Under the pieces are notes generated by a model. It did not search any database. It saw only the letters and a program-made list of their open reading frames with translations, and had not been told where the DNA came from. This document shows, in pieces, positions 1-9,443 of a DNA stretch of 27,425 nt. The stretch comes from Dehalococcoidia bacterium. Lineage in GTDB: Bacteria; Chloroflexota; Dehalococcoidia; GIF9; AB-539-J10. The stretch's first letter is position 1; the number at the start of each line of letters is the position of its first letter. Location: positions 1 to 27,425 of the forward strand of contig JAUWFX010000009.1 in NCBI GenBank assembly GCA_030606765.1, read 5' to 3'. A program made the position numbers and the translations under genes.

Positions 1-2
1 AG

Positions 3-32
3 TTGACTATGAGATCTAGCTAAGAATAAAAT
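3..32 (+). promoter_or_regulatory. Putative sigma-70 promoter of ffh
   Basis: TTGACT (3-8) and TAAAAT (27-32) are separated by 18 bp. The expected start is near 39, leaving only about 8 nt before the ffh ATG at 47, and there is no clear Shine-Dalgarno sequence. The window edge prevents checking for further upstream promoters. Confidence 0.4.
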
Positions 33-46
33 ACTTCGGGGTTAAT

Positions 47-1387
47 ATGCTTGAAGTCTTGACCCAAAAGCTGACCAGTGTATTTGATAAGCTTGGCAGG
101 AAAGGCAAGCTTAGTGAAGGGGACATCGACGATGCCTTACGCCAAGTACGGCTGGCACTTTTGGAAGCAGATGTAAATTTTAAGGTGGTCAAGGAATTCT
201 TGTCCAAGGTGCGAGAGCGTGCTCTTGGCTCCGAAGTATTGCGCAGCCTAACACCAGCCCAGCAGATTATCAAAATTGTCAATGAAGAATTAATTGCTAT
301 CTTAGGTGGAGAGCCTAGCCATTTAGCTTCGGTTACTGACTTGCCAGCGGTCGCTTTGCTTGTAGGATTGCAGGGCTCCGGTAAAACTAGTACGGCGGTG
401 AAGCTAGCTGTTCAGCTTAAACATCTAGGGCAGCGTCCTTTATTAGTAGCTGCTGATACCCGCCGACCTGCTGCTATTGAACAACTCCAACTACTGGGTG
501 AGCAACACGATATCCCGGTATATAGTGAGGATGCTAACGTAGCGTCAACAACAATTTGCCAGCATGCTCTAAAGCAAGCTAAGGAAAGTGGCTCAACCTG
601 GGTTATAGTAGATACTCAGGGACGCCTGCATATTGACGAAGCTATGATGAAGGAATTAGCTGATATTAAATCCCTGGTACAGCCTTCAGAGGTATTGCTT
701 ACGGTAGATGCTATGATTGGGCAGGATGCCGTAAGGGTGGCTCAAGAATTCCACAGCCGGATCGGGCTCACGGGACTCATCCTGACGAAGATGGACGGAG
801 ATGCCCGAGGTGGAGCTGCCCTTTCTATTAGATTTGTTACCGGAGTGCCCATAAAATACCTGGGCACGGGTGAGAAGATGGATGCTTTGGAAGTATTTTA
901 TCCTGACCGTTTAGCGTCTCGCATTTTGGGTATGGGAGATATGCTCACTTTCATCGAGCGAGCTGAGACGACCCTTGACCAGCAACAGGCCAAGAATTTG
1001 GAAAGAAAAATGCGCACCGGGGATTTTGACCTTGAGGACCTCCTCAGTCAAATGCGTCAAATTCACAGGATGGGTTCTTTAGGGCGACTGGCTGAAATGA
1101 TACCGGGCTTCTCCAAATTCGCTCCTTATTTGCCAGATGTCGAAGGGGAGAAACAGTTAAAAAAGATAGAAGCTATTATCCTGTCTATGACTTACGAGGA
1201 AAGGCATAATCCAGCCATTATTGATGGCAGACGGCGAAGCCGTATTGCTCGAGGAAGCGGCACCACGCCCAAAGATGTTAATCAACTTCTTAATCAGTTC
1301 CGTGAGATACAAAAGTTGACTAAGTCACTAACGCGAGGCAAGTTACCTAAAAAGATGGGTACTATGTTTGACATTCCCTTAAGGTGA
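47..1387 (+). CDS. ffh: Signal recognition particle GTPase Ffh (SRP54)
   Basis: This is the protein subunit of the bacterial signal recognition particle. It binds 4.5S RNA and signal peptides of nascent membrane proteins and delivers ribosomes to FtsY in a GTP-dependent way. The 446 residues show the N-domain helical bundle (1-95), the G domain with P-loop GLQGSGKT (107-114), ADTRRPAA (136-143), G3 box DTQGR (189-193), TKMDGDARGG (248-256) and GTGEK, and then the methionine-bearing M domain with the RRSRIARGSGTT RNA-binding segment. Length is normal. Two G-domain positions differ from the usual text: DTQGR instead of DTAGR, and DTRRPAA instead of DTYRPAA. The start at 47 keeps the normal N-domain. 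The gene converges with sigA, with only 2 bp between the stop codons. Confidence 0.97.
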   Translation: MLEVLTQKLTSVFDKLGRKGKLSEGDIDDALRQVRLALLEADVNFKVVKEFLSKVRERALGSEVLRSLTPAQQIIKIVNEELIAILGGEPSHLASVTDLPAVALLVGLQGSGKTSTAVKLAVQLKHLGQRPLLVAADTRRPAAIEQLQLLGEQHDIPVYSEDANVASTTICQHALKQAKESGSTWVIVDTQGRLHIDEAMMKELADIKSLVQPSEVLLTVDAMIGQDAVRVAQEFHSRIGLTGLILTKMDGDARGGAALSIRFVTGVPIKYLGTGEKMDALEVFYPDRLASRILGMGDMLTFIERAETTLDQQQAKNLERKMRTGDFDLEDLLSQMRQIHRMGSLGRLAEMIPGFSKFAPYLPDVEGEKQLKKIEAIILSMTYEERHNPAIIDGRRRSRIARGSGTTPKDVNQLLNQFREIQKLTKSLTRGKLPKKMGTMFDIPLR

Positions 1388-1389
1388 AA

Positions 1390-2868
1390 TCAGTCTAGAT
1401 AGCCTTTGAGCTTTCGACTGCGGGTGGGATGACGTAACTTGCGTAGAGCCTTGCCTTCAATCTGTCGTATTCTTTCTCGAGTTACATCGAATTCTCTACC
1501 CACCTCTTCCAGAGTTCGAGCATGCCCGTCTTTAAGGCCAAATCTAAGCTGCAGCACCTTTTTTTCGCGCTCGGTAAGTTCATCAAGCACTTTGTCTATT
1601 TGTTCTTTGAGTAGCTGCTGTGAGGTGGCTTCAGTTGGTGCTAAACTGGCGTGATCTTCAACAAGGTCACCTAGACGGCTATCAGCATCTTCGCCAATGG
1701 GCATGTCTAGCGATATTGGCTCACGGAAAAACAAAGCCATGACCCCTTCTACTTTTTCTGGGGATATATCTAGGCGGCCGCCAATTTCTTCGTAAGTTGG
1801 TTCGCGTCCAAGTTCTTGAATTAACTGCCGAGTTGTGCGCAATAGCTTGTTAATTGTTTCCACCATGTGTACCGGAATGCGAATGGCACGGGATTGGTCA
1901 GCTATAGATCGAGTGATACCTTGCCTGATCCACCAGGTGGCGTAGGTACTGAACTTATAGCCTTTTCTATACTGGAACTTATCTACAGCTCGGATAAGGC
2001 CAATATTCCCCTCCTGGATAAGCTCAAGGAGAGGCATGCCATGCCCGATGTATTTCTTGGCTATGCTCACCACCAGGCGTAGGTTTGCCTCGGTGAGGTG
2101 CTTTTCTGATGCTTTTTCTTCATTCTTTATCTGTTCAAAGTAAGCTTTGAACTCATTGCTATGAGAATCGATTTGAGACAAGAACTTGTCATTAGTCAAA
2201 AGAGTCTTTAGTTTTTGCCATGAAGTTTTATCTCTGGCTAGGAGCTCTAGCAATTGCGGAGGCAGAAGTTGACTGTTTATGGAAAGATTTACTATAGCAT
2301 CTTCGGCCGCAGTGGTTTCTTTGTCTATTTCCTTAGTGGTTGCCGCTATTAACAATGGGTCTATAACAGCGTCAATGGCGGAGCGAAATTTAGGATTCGT
2401 GATCGTCTCCACCACATTGCTGGAGGGATTGATACCAATACGCTCTTCGATAATCTGAACAACGGGGTATGCCTTGGGTAATTGGGAAATTACGTGAATA
2501 ACTATGTCAACGGGTGAGGGGAATGACTTGTATTTCCTGAAATGGTTGTCTTCAATTCTTTCTAGGCTTCTGCCCAGCTCTATCTTCCGGCATAGTAACC
2601 TCTCTTCATGGATATTGAGAAGTGGCACTCTGCCGATTTCCTGAAGATACATACGAGCTGAGTCGTCAATTACCTCATATTCCCCTACTGGCGGCGGAGG
2701 CCTGATCTCTTCAATTTGTTCAGCGGTGACTTCCTCACTTTCTTCTTTTTCTTCACCTTCCTCGGCTAAGGTGCTGCCATCCTCAACTTCGGATTCATCG
2801 CTGACTAAGCTTTCAGCCTCTTCCTCATCACTATCCAGGTTGATGTTTTCTTCTTTCATTGAACCCAT
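1390..2868 (-). CDS. sigA: Primary RNA polymerase sigma factor SigA/RpoD
   Basis: This is the housekeeping sigma-70 factor. From the ATG at 2868 it has 492 residues: an acidic low-complexity N-terminus (about 10-55), region 1.2 ([17 protein letters not shown], 68-84), a non-conserved spacer of roughly 155 residues (100-255), region 2 (about 257-332, with the [19 protein letters not shown] promoter-melting/-10 segment), region 3 (about 340-415) and region 4 with the helix-turn-helix [19 protein letters not shown] (453-471). I chose ATG 2868 because a GGA stretch in AAAAAAGGAAAAAACC precedes it. A longer TTG start at 2889 and another ATG at 2859 are possible. The start lies inside the 3' end of dnaG (38-bp overlap), suggesting translational coupling in a dgt-dnaG-sigA unit, reminiscent of the rpsU-dnaG-rpoD macromolecular-synthesis operon. 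Confidence 0.96.
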   Translation of the reverse strand: MGSMKEENINLDSDEEEAESLVSDESEVEDGSTLAEEGEEKEESEEVTAEQIEEIRPPPPVGEYEVIDDSARMYLQEIGRVPLLNIHEERLLCRKIELGRSLERIEDNHFRKYKSFPSPVDIVIHVISQLPKAYPVVQIIEERIGINPSSNVVETITNPKFRSAIDAVIDPLLIAATTKEIDKETTAAEDAIVNLSINSQLLPPQLLELLARDKTSWQKLKTLLTNDKFLSQIDSHSNEFKAYFEQIKNEEKASEKHLTEANLRLVVSIAKKYIGHGMPLLELIQEGNIGLIRAVDKFQYRKGYKFSTYATWWIRQGITRSIADQSRAIRIPVHMVETINKLLRTTRQLIQELGREPTYEEIGGRLDISPEKVEGVMALFFREPISLDMPIGEDADSRLGDLVEDHASLAPTEATSQQLLKEQIDKVLDELTEREKKVLQLRFGLKDGHARTLEEVGREFDVTRERIRQIEGKALRKLRHPTRSRKLKGYLD

Positions 2869-4651
2869 GGTTTTTTCCTTTTTTAACAAAGACGTCCTGA
2901 AGTTGTTGCCCGGATTTTATTCCTTGCTCCTCCAGTTTGGACAACTCTGAGCTTATGCCACCCTTTTCCCTCTCAATCTCAAGCATCGCCTCCTTCTCAG
3001 TTTCTAATTTCCGGGATAACTCCTCCCGTAGACGGAGGATACAATCGCCTAAGGCATCGTGTCGTGTTTGTTCGTTTTCCTGTATGGCTGGCGGGAAATT
3101 TTTTTTAACCAAGTAGTATAAATGTTCTAATAGACCAGTGTCAAGTTTATTTTCAAGGTTCGAGATATCGGAAGAATGTTGCCATTTGACAAAGACCTCC
3201 CGATTTTCCGTGGATTCGAAATGTTCTGGTGATAATTCTTGATCTTGAGCTAAAGGACGAAGCTCTGGGTACTGAAGGAGAAGTGCCAAGCAGTATTCTT
3301 CACTAGGGCTGGATACAAACTGGCGGGCAAGGCGAGATTGTTCTGTTGGCTTGCTAAGTTGAGGGCTTTTCCGACCGACTTTTGATTCCCGCAAAGCGGC
3401 TTTTATAGCGGACTCTTCAATCTTTAATTCACGTGCCAGTTTCTTCAGGTAATGGGATTGTTGTACAGGGTCTTTTATCTCATAAATTGAGGGCAGGAGC
3501 TTTTGTACAGCCAGGGACTTGTCCTTGGCTTTATTGATATCGACTTTGCTTATTACAGATTGAAAGGCGAAGTCTAGAATAGGCATAGCCTGTTCCACCA
3601 GTTTCTGCCAGAGAGCAGGGTCCTCTCCTATTACCTCGTCCGGGTCCTTGCCTGGAGGTAATAAGATAACATTTGCTTCAGCACTGGAGTGAGCTAATAT
3701 CGCTCTGCCTCGCAAAGTAGCTTCTTCCCCGGCAAGATCGGCATCGAGTGCCAGGGTTATGTTATTGGTTAACCTTTTAATGCCTTCCACCTGCTTCTCG
3801 GTTAAAGAAGTTCCCATTGAGGCAACTGCATTTCGCCAGCCGTGTTGGTGAGCGGTGAGAACATCCATGTAGCCTTCTACAATTATTACCAAGTTTTTCT
3901 TTCTAATGGCAGACTTAGCCTTATCAATGCCATACAAGATGCTGCTCTTATCGAAAATTGATGTTTGGGGGGAGTTGATATATTTAGGCAGGGAGTCATC
4001 TAGAGCTCTAGCTCCGAAACCAGTGACTCGACCCTGGATATCACATATAGGGAACATCAGCCGGTTGCGAAATCGATCGTAACTACCCCCTTCCTCCTTC
4101 TCAATTATTAGACCAGCTTCTACTAACTCCTTTTCTTTGTAGCCTTTTCCCAGTAGGTAATTCTTAAGGGTTTCCCAGGCATCAGGACTGAAACCGAGAC
4201 GGAACTCTTTGATAGTCTCGGCCATAACCTTTCTTCTTACCAGATAGCTTCTCGTTGCCTCGCCTGCCTTAGTGCTCGAAAGTAGATGGTGATAGTATTC
4301 AGTAGCTGCCTCGTTAATCTGAAATAATCTCTCTTTCTTTTCATCCTCAGCCTTGTCTGGCGCCTCGAGGGGGCTTAAAGTTATGCCTCCCCTTTGAGCT
4401 AAAAGACGAAGAGCTTGACCGAAATCAATGCCCTCCTTTTTCATGATAAAAGAGAAGATATCGCCACCAGTCCCACAGGCACCAAAGCAATGCCAGCTTT
4501 GTTGCTCAGGAAAGACAAAAAAGGAAGGGTGTTTCTCACTGTGGAAGGGGCATAAGCCTTTGAAGTTACGCCCCGCTTTTTGCAGAGTAACATACTCAGA
4601 GACAAGCTCTATTATATCTAATCTCTGCTTTACCTCTGTAATTACGCTCAT
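2831..4651 (-). CDS. dnaG: DNA primase DnaG
   Basis: This primase synthesises RNA primers at the replication fork and partners with the replicative helicase. The 606 residues begin with a CHC2-type zinc-binding domain: C34, H37, then C55 and C59 in [11 protein letters not shown]. The last pair is spaced C-x3-C instead of the common C-x2-C. The Toprim catalytic core follows, with EGYMD (259-263, the metal-binding Glu) and the D-x-D pair in LALDADLAG (303/305). The C-terminal third is the variable helicase-interaction region and ends in a charged coiled-coil-like stretch. The ATG overlaps the dgt stop as ATGA, and the last 38 bp overlap the start of sigA, so translation of all three looks coupled. 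Confidence 0.97.
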   Translation of the reverse strand: MSVITEVKQRLDIIELVSEYVTLQKAGRNFKGLCPFHSEKHPSFFVFPEQQSWHCFGACGTGGDIFSFIMKKEGIDFGQALRLLAQRGGITLSPLEAPDKAEDEKKERLFQINEAATEYYHHLLSSTKAGEATRSYLVRRKVMAETIKEFRLGFSPDAWETLKNYLLGKGYKEKELVEAGLIIEKEEGGSYDRFRNRLMFPICDIQGRVTGFGARALDDSLPKYINSPQTSIFDKSSILYGIDKAKSAIRKKNLVIIVEGYMDVLTAHQHGWRNAVASMGTSLTEKQVEGIKRLTNNITLALDADLAGEEATLRGRAILAHSSAEANVILLPPGKDPDEVIGEDPALWQKLVEQAMPILDFAFQSVISKVDINKAKDKSLAVQKLLPSIYEIKDPVQQSHYLKKLARELKIEESAIKAALRESKVGRKSPQLSKPTEQSRLARQFVSSPSEEYCLALLLQYPELRPLAQDQELSPEHFESTENREVFVKWQHSSDISNLENKLDTGLLEHLYYLVKKNFPPAIQENEQTRHDALGDCILRLREELSRKLETEKEAMLEIEREKGGISSELSKLEEQGIKSGQQLQDVFVKKGKNHGFNERRKHQPG

Positions 4652-5685
4652 TGAGATATCTCTTCAGCTAATCTTAGCGCATATTGATCGGTCATCCCAG
4701 CAATGTAATCAATGACTTTGCGCTCCTTGTTATCCGGCAAAGAGGCAAATTCCCGAGGTAATCTATCCTCATGCTTCAGGAAATAAGAATATAACAGACG
4801 CAATACCTCTCCCGCCTTTACTGCCTCCTCTCCAGCTAAGCTGGGATAATATACTTTGTCAAATAGAAACTGGCGGAATATGCTAGTTCCTCTAAGGACT
4901 TCAGGGCTCATGCCTATAGTTGGATTGGTTAAATTGCCATTGCCACTAACAGGCCAGGAGCAGTTTATGACATCACAAACCAGGGTATTAATTCGCTGTG
5001 AATGCGTATGTCCCAGAGTTGCTACTACCGACTTGGGCAAATCATTCTGGGAGATAATGCCAGCTCTTATGGCATCTTCGACGTCGTGGTTAACATAGGC
5101 CACGATATCGGCTACCTTGCATATTTGACCCTCTAAAGTATTGACATCTCCCCATCCCTCTCCTAAGATCTCAGCTTGTCCCTTGGAATGATTGAGAATG
5201 CCATCTCGCACTTCCCAGGTAAGATTTAGCCCTTGTCCCTCCCTCTCCAATAAATCGACTACTCGTAAGCTTTGCTCATTATGCTTGAAGCCACCGTGAT
5301 ACAACTCGTTCAAGACCTCCTCACCTATATGACCAAAAGGCGTGTGCCCTAAATCGTGTCCGAGAGCGATAGCCTCAGCGAGGTCTTCGTTGAGATTTAG
5401 AGCTCGCGCTATAGTTCTGGCTATTTGGGATACTTCCAGAGTGTGAGTAAGCCTGGTCACATAATGGTCACCCAAGGGAGCAGTAAAAACCTGCGTCTTA
5501 TGTTTTAGCCGACGGAAGGCCTTGGAATGAATGATACGGTCACGGTCACGTTGAAAGCTGGTTCTTATGGGGCATGGTTCTTCCCACTTCAGCCGACCAC
5601 GACTGAATTTACTCCTAGCGGCATAAGGTGAAAGGGCTTCCTCCTTCTTCTCTGTCTGTTCACGTATATTAGGTTTGTTAACCAT
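4648..5685 (-). CDS. dgt: Deoxyguanosinetriphosphate triphosphohydrolase-like HD protein
   Basis: This HD-superfamily dNTP triphosphohydrolase-like protein probably cleaves dGTP or other dNTPs to the nucleoside and triphosphate, affecting nucleotide pools. The metal-binding signature is clear: H81 in RLTHTLEVSQ, the H110-D111 pair in ALGHDLGHTPFGH, and a downstream Asp in KVADIVAYVNHD. The conserved RDRDRIIHSKAFRRLKHKTQV N-terminal segment is also present. From the ATG at 5685 it has 345 residues, the usual size for the bacterial Dgt-like type. An in-frame TTG at 5706 would add seven residues. Neither start has a good Shine-Dalgarno sequence. The stop overlaps the dnaG start by 4 nt. A link with primase supply of dNTPs is plausible but inferred. 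Confidence 0.9.
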   Translation of the reverse strand: MVNKPNIREQTEKKEEALSPYAARSKFSRGRLKWEEPCPIRTSFQRDRDRIIHSKAFRRLKHKTQVFTAPLGDHYVTRLTHTLEVSQIARTIARALNLNEDLAEAIALGHDLGHTPFGHIGEEVLNELYHGGFKHNEQSLRVVDLLEREGQGLNLTWEVRDGILNHSKGQAEILGEGWGDVNTLEGQICKVADIVAYVNHDVEDAIRAGIISQNDLPKSVVATLGHTHSQRINTLVCDVINCSWPVSGNGNLTNPTIGMSPEVLRGTSIFRQFLFDKVYYPSLAGEEAVKAGEVLRLLYSYFLKHEDRLPREFASLPDNKERKVIDYIAGMTDQYALRLAEEISQ

Positions 5686-5696
5686 GGAATCACTGT

Positions 5697-5725
5697 AATA
5701 TAGCAAGTCAAGGCAAAATCTTTAA
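5697..5725 (-). promoter_or_regulatory. Weak putative promoter before dgt
   Basis: On the minus strand, TTAAAG (5720-5725) and TATATT (5697-5702) are 17 bp apart. The -10 box ends 11 nt before the ATG at 5685, so a transcript from here would be almost leaderless. The -35 match is poor, and the block may instead be read from ppsA. Confidence 0.25.
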
Positions 5726-5751
5726 TTTATCCCAGCGGCACCCTCATGCCC

Positions 5752-8175
5752 TCACGTGCGTTTACTTTTGGTTCTGGATTTTATCCTTTTTTCTACCTTT
5801 GCTATATTTAACCTCGTCGCCAGTACCACGTCCGGATTCAAAGACATCGAATCTATGCCGCACTCAACCAAGAAGTCGGCAAATTCAGGAAAATCACTCG
5901 GCGCCTGACCACATATTCCTATTTTTTTCCTCGGTTCGTGATTATGTGCCACATCTATGACTTGCTTCACCAGCTTCTTCACTGCTTCATTTCTTTCATC
6001 AAATATGTGTGCCACAACTTCGGAATCCCTATCTAAACCAAGAGTTAGTTGCGTTAAATCGTTCGACCCGATGCTGAATCCATCAAACACATCGGCGAAT
6101 TCCTCCGCTAAAATCACATTTGACGGTATTTCGCACATCACGTATACTTCCAATCCATTTTCCCCTTGCCTTAAGCCAAAATCTCCCATGGCTCCTATCA
6201 CCTTTCTCCCTTCTTCCGGCGTCCGGCAAAACGGAATCATGACCTTTACATTAGTCAACCCCATCACATCTCTTACTTTCTTTATCGCTTCGCATTCCAA
6301 ACCAAAAGCAGGCTTAAACTTATCATCATAATAGCGAGACGCCCCCCTCCACCCTAACATGGGGTTACTTTCCTCTGGCTCGTAACGATATCCCCCGATT
6401 AAATTGGCATACTCATTTGTCTTAAAGTCAGAAAATCGAACGATGACCTCGTTAGGATAAAACCCCGCCGCTATTTTCGCTATCCCCATGGCTAAATTGT
6501 CAATGAAAAACCCTCTCTTGTCTTCATATGCTGCGCTCCTCTCGTCTATCTGTCTGATCACCTTTGCCAATTTCTCGTCTTTACTCGCTACTTTCTTCAA
6601 CTTCTCATATTCTATCAATGCCATCGGATGTATGCCGATATAAGAATTGATTATAAATTCTTCCCTGGCCAAGCCCACGCCGTCATTAGGAATTCGACTT
6701 TGAATAAATGCACCATCGGGAATTCCAAAGTTCATCATTATCCTGGTGTCAGGTCTGGGAACCTTGCTTACCTCTACCTCATCTATTCTATATTTCAGTT
6801 TTCCTTTATATATCCTGCCCCCGCCGCCTGAACAATCTACCGTGACCTCTTTTGTCCCCTTCAAGACCTCGGTCCCGTTGCCGGTGCTAATTACACAGGG
6901 TACCCCGAGCTCACGACTTACAATAGCTGCGTGGCACGTCCTCCCTCCCTTGTTCGTGACTATGCCGCTAGCCGTCTTCATTATCGGTTCCCAGTCGGGG
7001 TCTGTCATATCAGTTACTAAAACCTCACCGCTCTTGAACTTGTAAATTTCTTCACTGTCTTCTATTACATGCACTGCGCCTTGACCTATCTTTGTACCTA
7101 CTGCTTCTCCTTTGAGCAGCAATTTCCCCTTTTCTTCAAGCACGTAAGTCCTGAGTAAAGCCGAGTCCCTTTGTGAATGCACTGTTTCTGGCCTGGCCTG
7201 GACTATGGAAAGCTCTCCAGTTACCCCGTCCTTTGCCCACTCGATATCCATGGGCACACCATAATGTTCCTCTATGATGCAAGCCCACCTGGCAAGAGTC
7301 AGAACCTCATCGTCATTTAGTGCGAACTGTCTTTGCTCTTCAACCTTGGTCTTCTTCTGCTCCGCTCCAGACCCATGTCTCATGTAGACCAACTTCTTAT
7401 GTTTCGTCCCCAGTTTCTTTTCTACAATGGGCTTGAACCCTTCCTTTAAAGTGGGTTTGAAAACGTAAAACTGGTCTGGATTAACAGTCCCTTGTACCAC
7501 ATTCTCCCCCAGACCATAGGCTGCGGTTATGTAGACCACATTCTCAAAGCCTGAGTCCGTATCTATTGAAAACATAACGCCGGAGCAGGCTAAATCAGAG
7601 CGAACCATCTTTTGCACTCCAATCGAGAGGTAAACGCTGAGATGGTCAAACCCTTTATCTACCCGGTAGGAGATCGCTCGGTTCGTGAACAAAGATGCAA
7701 AGCAGTCCATCACCCTTTCCAGGAGGTCGCCCTCTCCACGCACGTTCAAATAACTCGTCTGCTGTCCCGCAAATGAGGCTGTAGGCAAATCTTCGGCGGT
7801 GGCACTGCTTCTCACAGCGACATCCACATCCTTTCCAAATCTCTCTTCCATCTTCCGATATGAAAGTCGTATCTCCTCCTCCAAGTCTTTTGGGCAACGA
7901 GAATGTTCTATCAGATTCCTCAACTTCGCGCCCCTGTGTGCTAAATTCTCCATATCACGTGTATCCAGACCTGCTAAAGTGCCTTTGATTTTTTGGCTTA
8001 TGCCTGCTTTCTCTATCACATACTTATATGCCTCGGCAGTAATGGCAAATCCAGAGGGTACATTTACCCCTTTCTTACCCAGATTTCTTACCATTTCACC
8101 CAGAGATGCGTTTTTACCACCCACTAAACCTACGTCCTGTGCTCCAATTTCTTCAAACCATTTCACAAACTTCAT
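5752..8175 (-). CDS. ppsA: Phosphoenolpyruvate synthase (pyruvate, water dikinase)
   Basis: The enzyme converts pyruvate and ATP to phosphoenolpyruvate, AMP and phosphate, the entry to gluconeogenesis, which fits an anaerobe building sugars from acetyl-CoA and pyruvate. The 807 residues have the normal three-part layout. The N-terminal ATP-grasp domain has VGGKNASLGEM (18-28), VAVRSSATAEDLPTASFAGQ (119-138) and IEWAKDG. The swivelling phosphohistidine domain has GGRTCHAAIVSRELGVPC with catalytic H415. The C-terminal PEP/pyruvate barrel has IGSNDLTQLTLGLDRD and GICGQAPSD with the active-site Cys. The start has a strong Shine-Dalgarno sequence (TTGGAGGAAGAACC before ATG). It is 66 bp upstream of the dgt ATG at 5685 and may be co-transcribed with it. 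Confidence 0.95.
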   Translation of the reverse strand: MKFVKWFEEIGAQDVGLVGGKNASLGEMVRNLGKKGVNVPSGFAITAEAYKYVIEKAGISQKIKGTLAGLDTRDMENLAHRGAKLRNLIEHSRCPKDLEEEIRLSYRKMEERFGKDVDVAVRSSATAEDLPTASFAGQQTSYLNVRGEGDLLERVMDCFASLFTNRAISYRVDKGFDHLSVYLSIGVQKMVRSDLACSGVMFSIDTDSGFENVVYITAAYGLGENVVQGTVNPDQFYVFKPTLKEGFKPIVEKKLGTKHKKLVYMRHGSGAEQKKTKVEEQRQFALNDDEVLTLARWACIIEEHYGVPMDIEWAKDGVTGELSIVQARPETVHSQRDSALLRTYVLEEKGKLLLKGEAVGTKIGQGAVHVIEDSEEIYKFKSGEVLVTDMTDPDWEPIMKTASGIVTNKGGRTCHAAIVSRELGVPCVISTGNGTEVLKGTKEVTVDCSGGGGRIYKGKLKYRIDEVEVSKVPRPDTRIMMNFGIPDGAFIQSRIPNDGVGLAREEFIINSYIGIHPMALIEYEKLKKVASKDEKLAKVIRQIDERSAAYEDKRGFFIDNLAMGIAKIAAGFYPNEVIVRFSDFKTNEYANLIGGYRYEPEESNPMLGWRGASRYYDDKFKPAFGLECEAIKKVRDVMGLTNVKVMIPFCRTPEEGRKVIGAMGDFGLRQGENGLEVYVMCEIPSNVILAEEFADVFDGFSIGSNDLTQLTLGLDRDSEVVAHIFDERNEAVKKLVKQVIDVAHNHEPRKKIGICGQAPSDFPEFADFLVECGIDSMSLNPDVVLATRLNIAKVEKRIKSRTKSKRT

Positions 8176-8284
8176 GGTTCTTCCTCCAATTTATAATTGA
8201 AAAATATGGGCATGTTCGGCAATGCCATCTCAGCTAAATGTGCTTCCTTGCTCTCTCTGGCAAAAAATTAAAAAACGGTACGCC

Positions 8285-8293
8285 ATTATATCA
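8285..8293 (-). promoter_or_regulatory. Extended -10 promoter of ppsA
   Basis: On the minus strand TGATATAAT is a consensus -10 with an extended TG. The -35 region (CTTTTGAAC) is weak. Start of transcription would be near 8278, giving a leader of about 100 nt that contains a small hairpin (CAATT/AATTG) just upstream of the Shine-Dalgarno sequence. Confidence 0.45.
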
Positions 8294-8357
8294 TGTTCAA
8301 GTCAGTTCAAAAGAAGAGGCAACTTTGCCTTTCCTGTTTCGCCCCACTGTGGTCAGC

Positions 8358-8939
8358 CTATCCTCCTGCCATCTGTTGCAGCGCCATTTTAATCTTCTCT
8401 TCTAAGCTTAGTTCCTCAGAATCTGGAAGCTTAGAGATAGCTTTGGTAGCTTCCGTTAAAGAGTAGCCCAAGCCAGTTAAAGCAGCTATGACATCGGCAC
8501 TCTCCGGGGCTAAGGGCAGGGCTATCTCTTTCCATTCCTTTTCCAACTTACCTCTGAGTTCAACGACAAGGCGGCTAGCCATTTTTTTACCGATGCCAGG
8601 CGCCTGGCTGATGAGGTCGCTATCGCCGCTGGTTATAGCCATGACAAGTTGTTCAGGATTCAAAGCCGAGAGTAGGGCTAAAGCCACCTTAGAGCCAACT
8701 CCTGAGACGGAAATAAGGTTTTTGAACAGAGCTAATTCCTCGCTTGAGGCAAAACCGTAAAGAGAAACGTTATCCTCTCTCACGTGGAGATGGGTATAGA
8801 GGGAGACCTTGCCTTTAACAGCTCCTAATTGGCTTAAAGTTGAGCCGGAGACATATACCCGAAAACCGATTCCGCCGACATTAATGATAAGGGAGTCGTT
8901 ACCACGAGATTCCAGTATTCCTTCTAATGTAGCTATCAT
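8358..8939 (-). CDS. ruvA: Holliday junction branch migration protein RuvA
   Basis: RuvA binds four-way DNA junctions as a tetramer and loads the RuvB motor. The 193 residues contain the N-terminal OB fold (MIATLEGILES to about 65), the two helix-hairpin-helix motifs (LISVSGVGSKVALALLSAL and ISQAPGIGKKMASRLVVEL) and the C-terminal RuvB-contact domain III (SADVIAALTGLGYSLTEATKAI to the end). The ATG overlaps the ruvC stop as ATGA. No ruvB lies in this window. The gene ends the yebC-ruvC-ruvA operon. Confidence 0.96.
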   Translation of the reverse strand: MIATLEGILESRGNDSLIINVGGIGFRVYVSGSTLSQLGAVKGKVSLYTHLHVREDNVSLYGFASSEELALFKNLISVSGVGSKVALALLSALNPEQLVMAITSGDSDLISQAPGIGKKMASRLVVELRGKLEKEWKEIALPLAPESADVIAALTGLGYSLTEATKAISKLPDSEELSLEEKIKMALQQMAGG

Positions 8940-9436
8940 TTCGGCGTATGTTCAGTGAGCCATTGATTAAGGCGCCTCTGCTGAATGTGGCACATGGCTA
9001 CAGCCAGGGCATCAGCAGCATCGCTGGGCTGAGGCAGTTCAGAGAGGCTGAGCTGGGCTCTTACCATCTCTTGAACCTGTTGTTTATCGCTTTGCCCATA
9101 GCTGGTTATTTGCTGCTTTATCTTGGTTGGTGAGTAATAGTAGACGGGCAATCCCTGGTTGACTGCTGCCAGGATAGCTATGGCCTGTGCTCTGCCAATA
9201 GCGAACGCTGACTTTACGTTGTGGCCGATAAAGGGCTCTTCAATGGCTACTTCGCTTGGTTTATGCTTAGCGATAATTTTGCTTAATTCATTGTAGAGAG
9301 AGCGCAGTCTTTCCTCCATAGGAAGCCGGGATGGAAGAGTGATTACTCCACAATCTACCATATGCATTTCTTCCTCGCCATCTACTACACCGTAGCCTAA
9401 ATTTATGGTACCAGGGTCAACGCCTAGAATGCACAT
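8936..9436 (-). CDS. ruvC: Crossover junction endodeoxyribonuclease RuvC
   Basis: RuvC resolves Holliday junctions by paired nicking. It has the RNase H-like fold with all four acidic catalytic residues visible: D7 in ILGVDPGT, E66 in VAIEEPFIGHN, and D139 and D142 in PSDAADALA. The 166 residues are a normal length. It lies 7 bp downstream of yebC and overlaps ruvA by 4 bp, the common yebC-ruvC-ruvA arrangement. No convincing Shine-Dalgarno sequence is seen, which suggests coupling to yebC translation. Confidence 0.96.
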   Translation of the reverse strand: MCILGVDPGTINLGYGVVDGEEEMHMVDCGVITLPSRLPMEERLRSLYNELSKIIAKHKPSEVAIEEPFIGHNVKSAFAIGRAQAIAILAAVNQGLPVYYYSPTKIKQQITSYGQSDKQQVQEMVRAQLSLSELPQPSDAADALAVAMCHIQQRRLNQWLTEHTPK

Positions 9437-9443
9437 GTTAGGT

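Noticed and set aside
7799..8200. A 133-codon plus-strand ORF opposite ppsA.
   Set aside because: It lies on the antisense strand of the highly conserved PpsA ATP-grasp domain and has no recognisable feature.
8318..8331. AGGCAACTTTGCCT as a terminator behind ruvA.
   Set aside because: The stem is 6 bp with a 2-base loop, and the following minus-strand sequence CTTCTTTTG is a poor U-tract.
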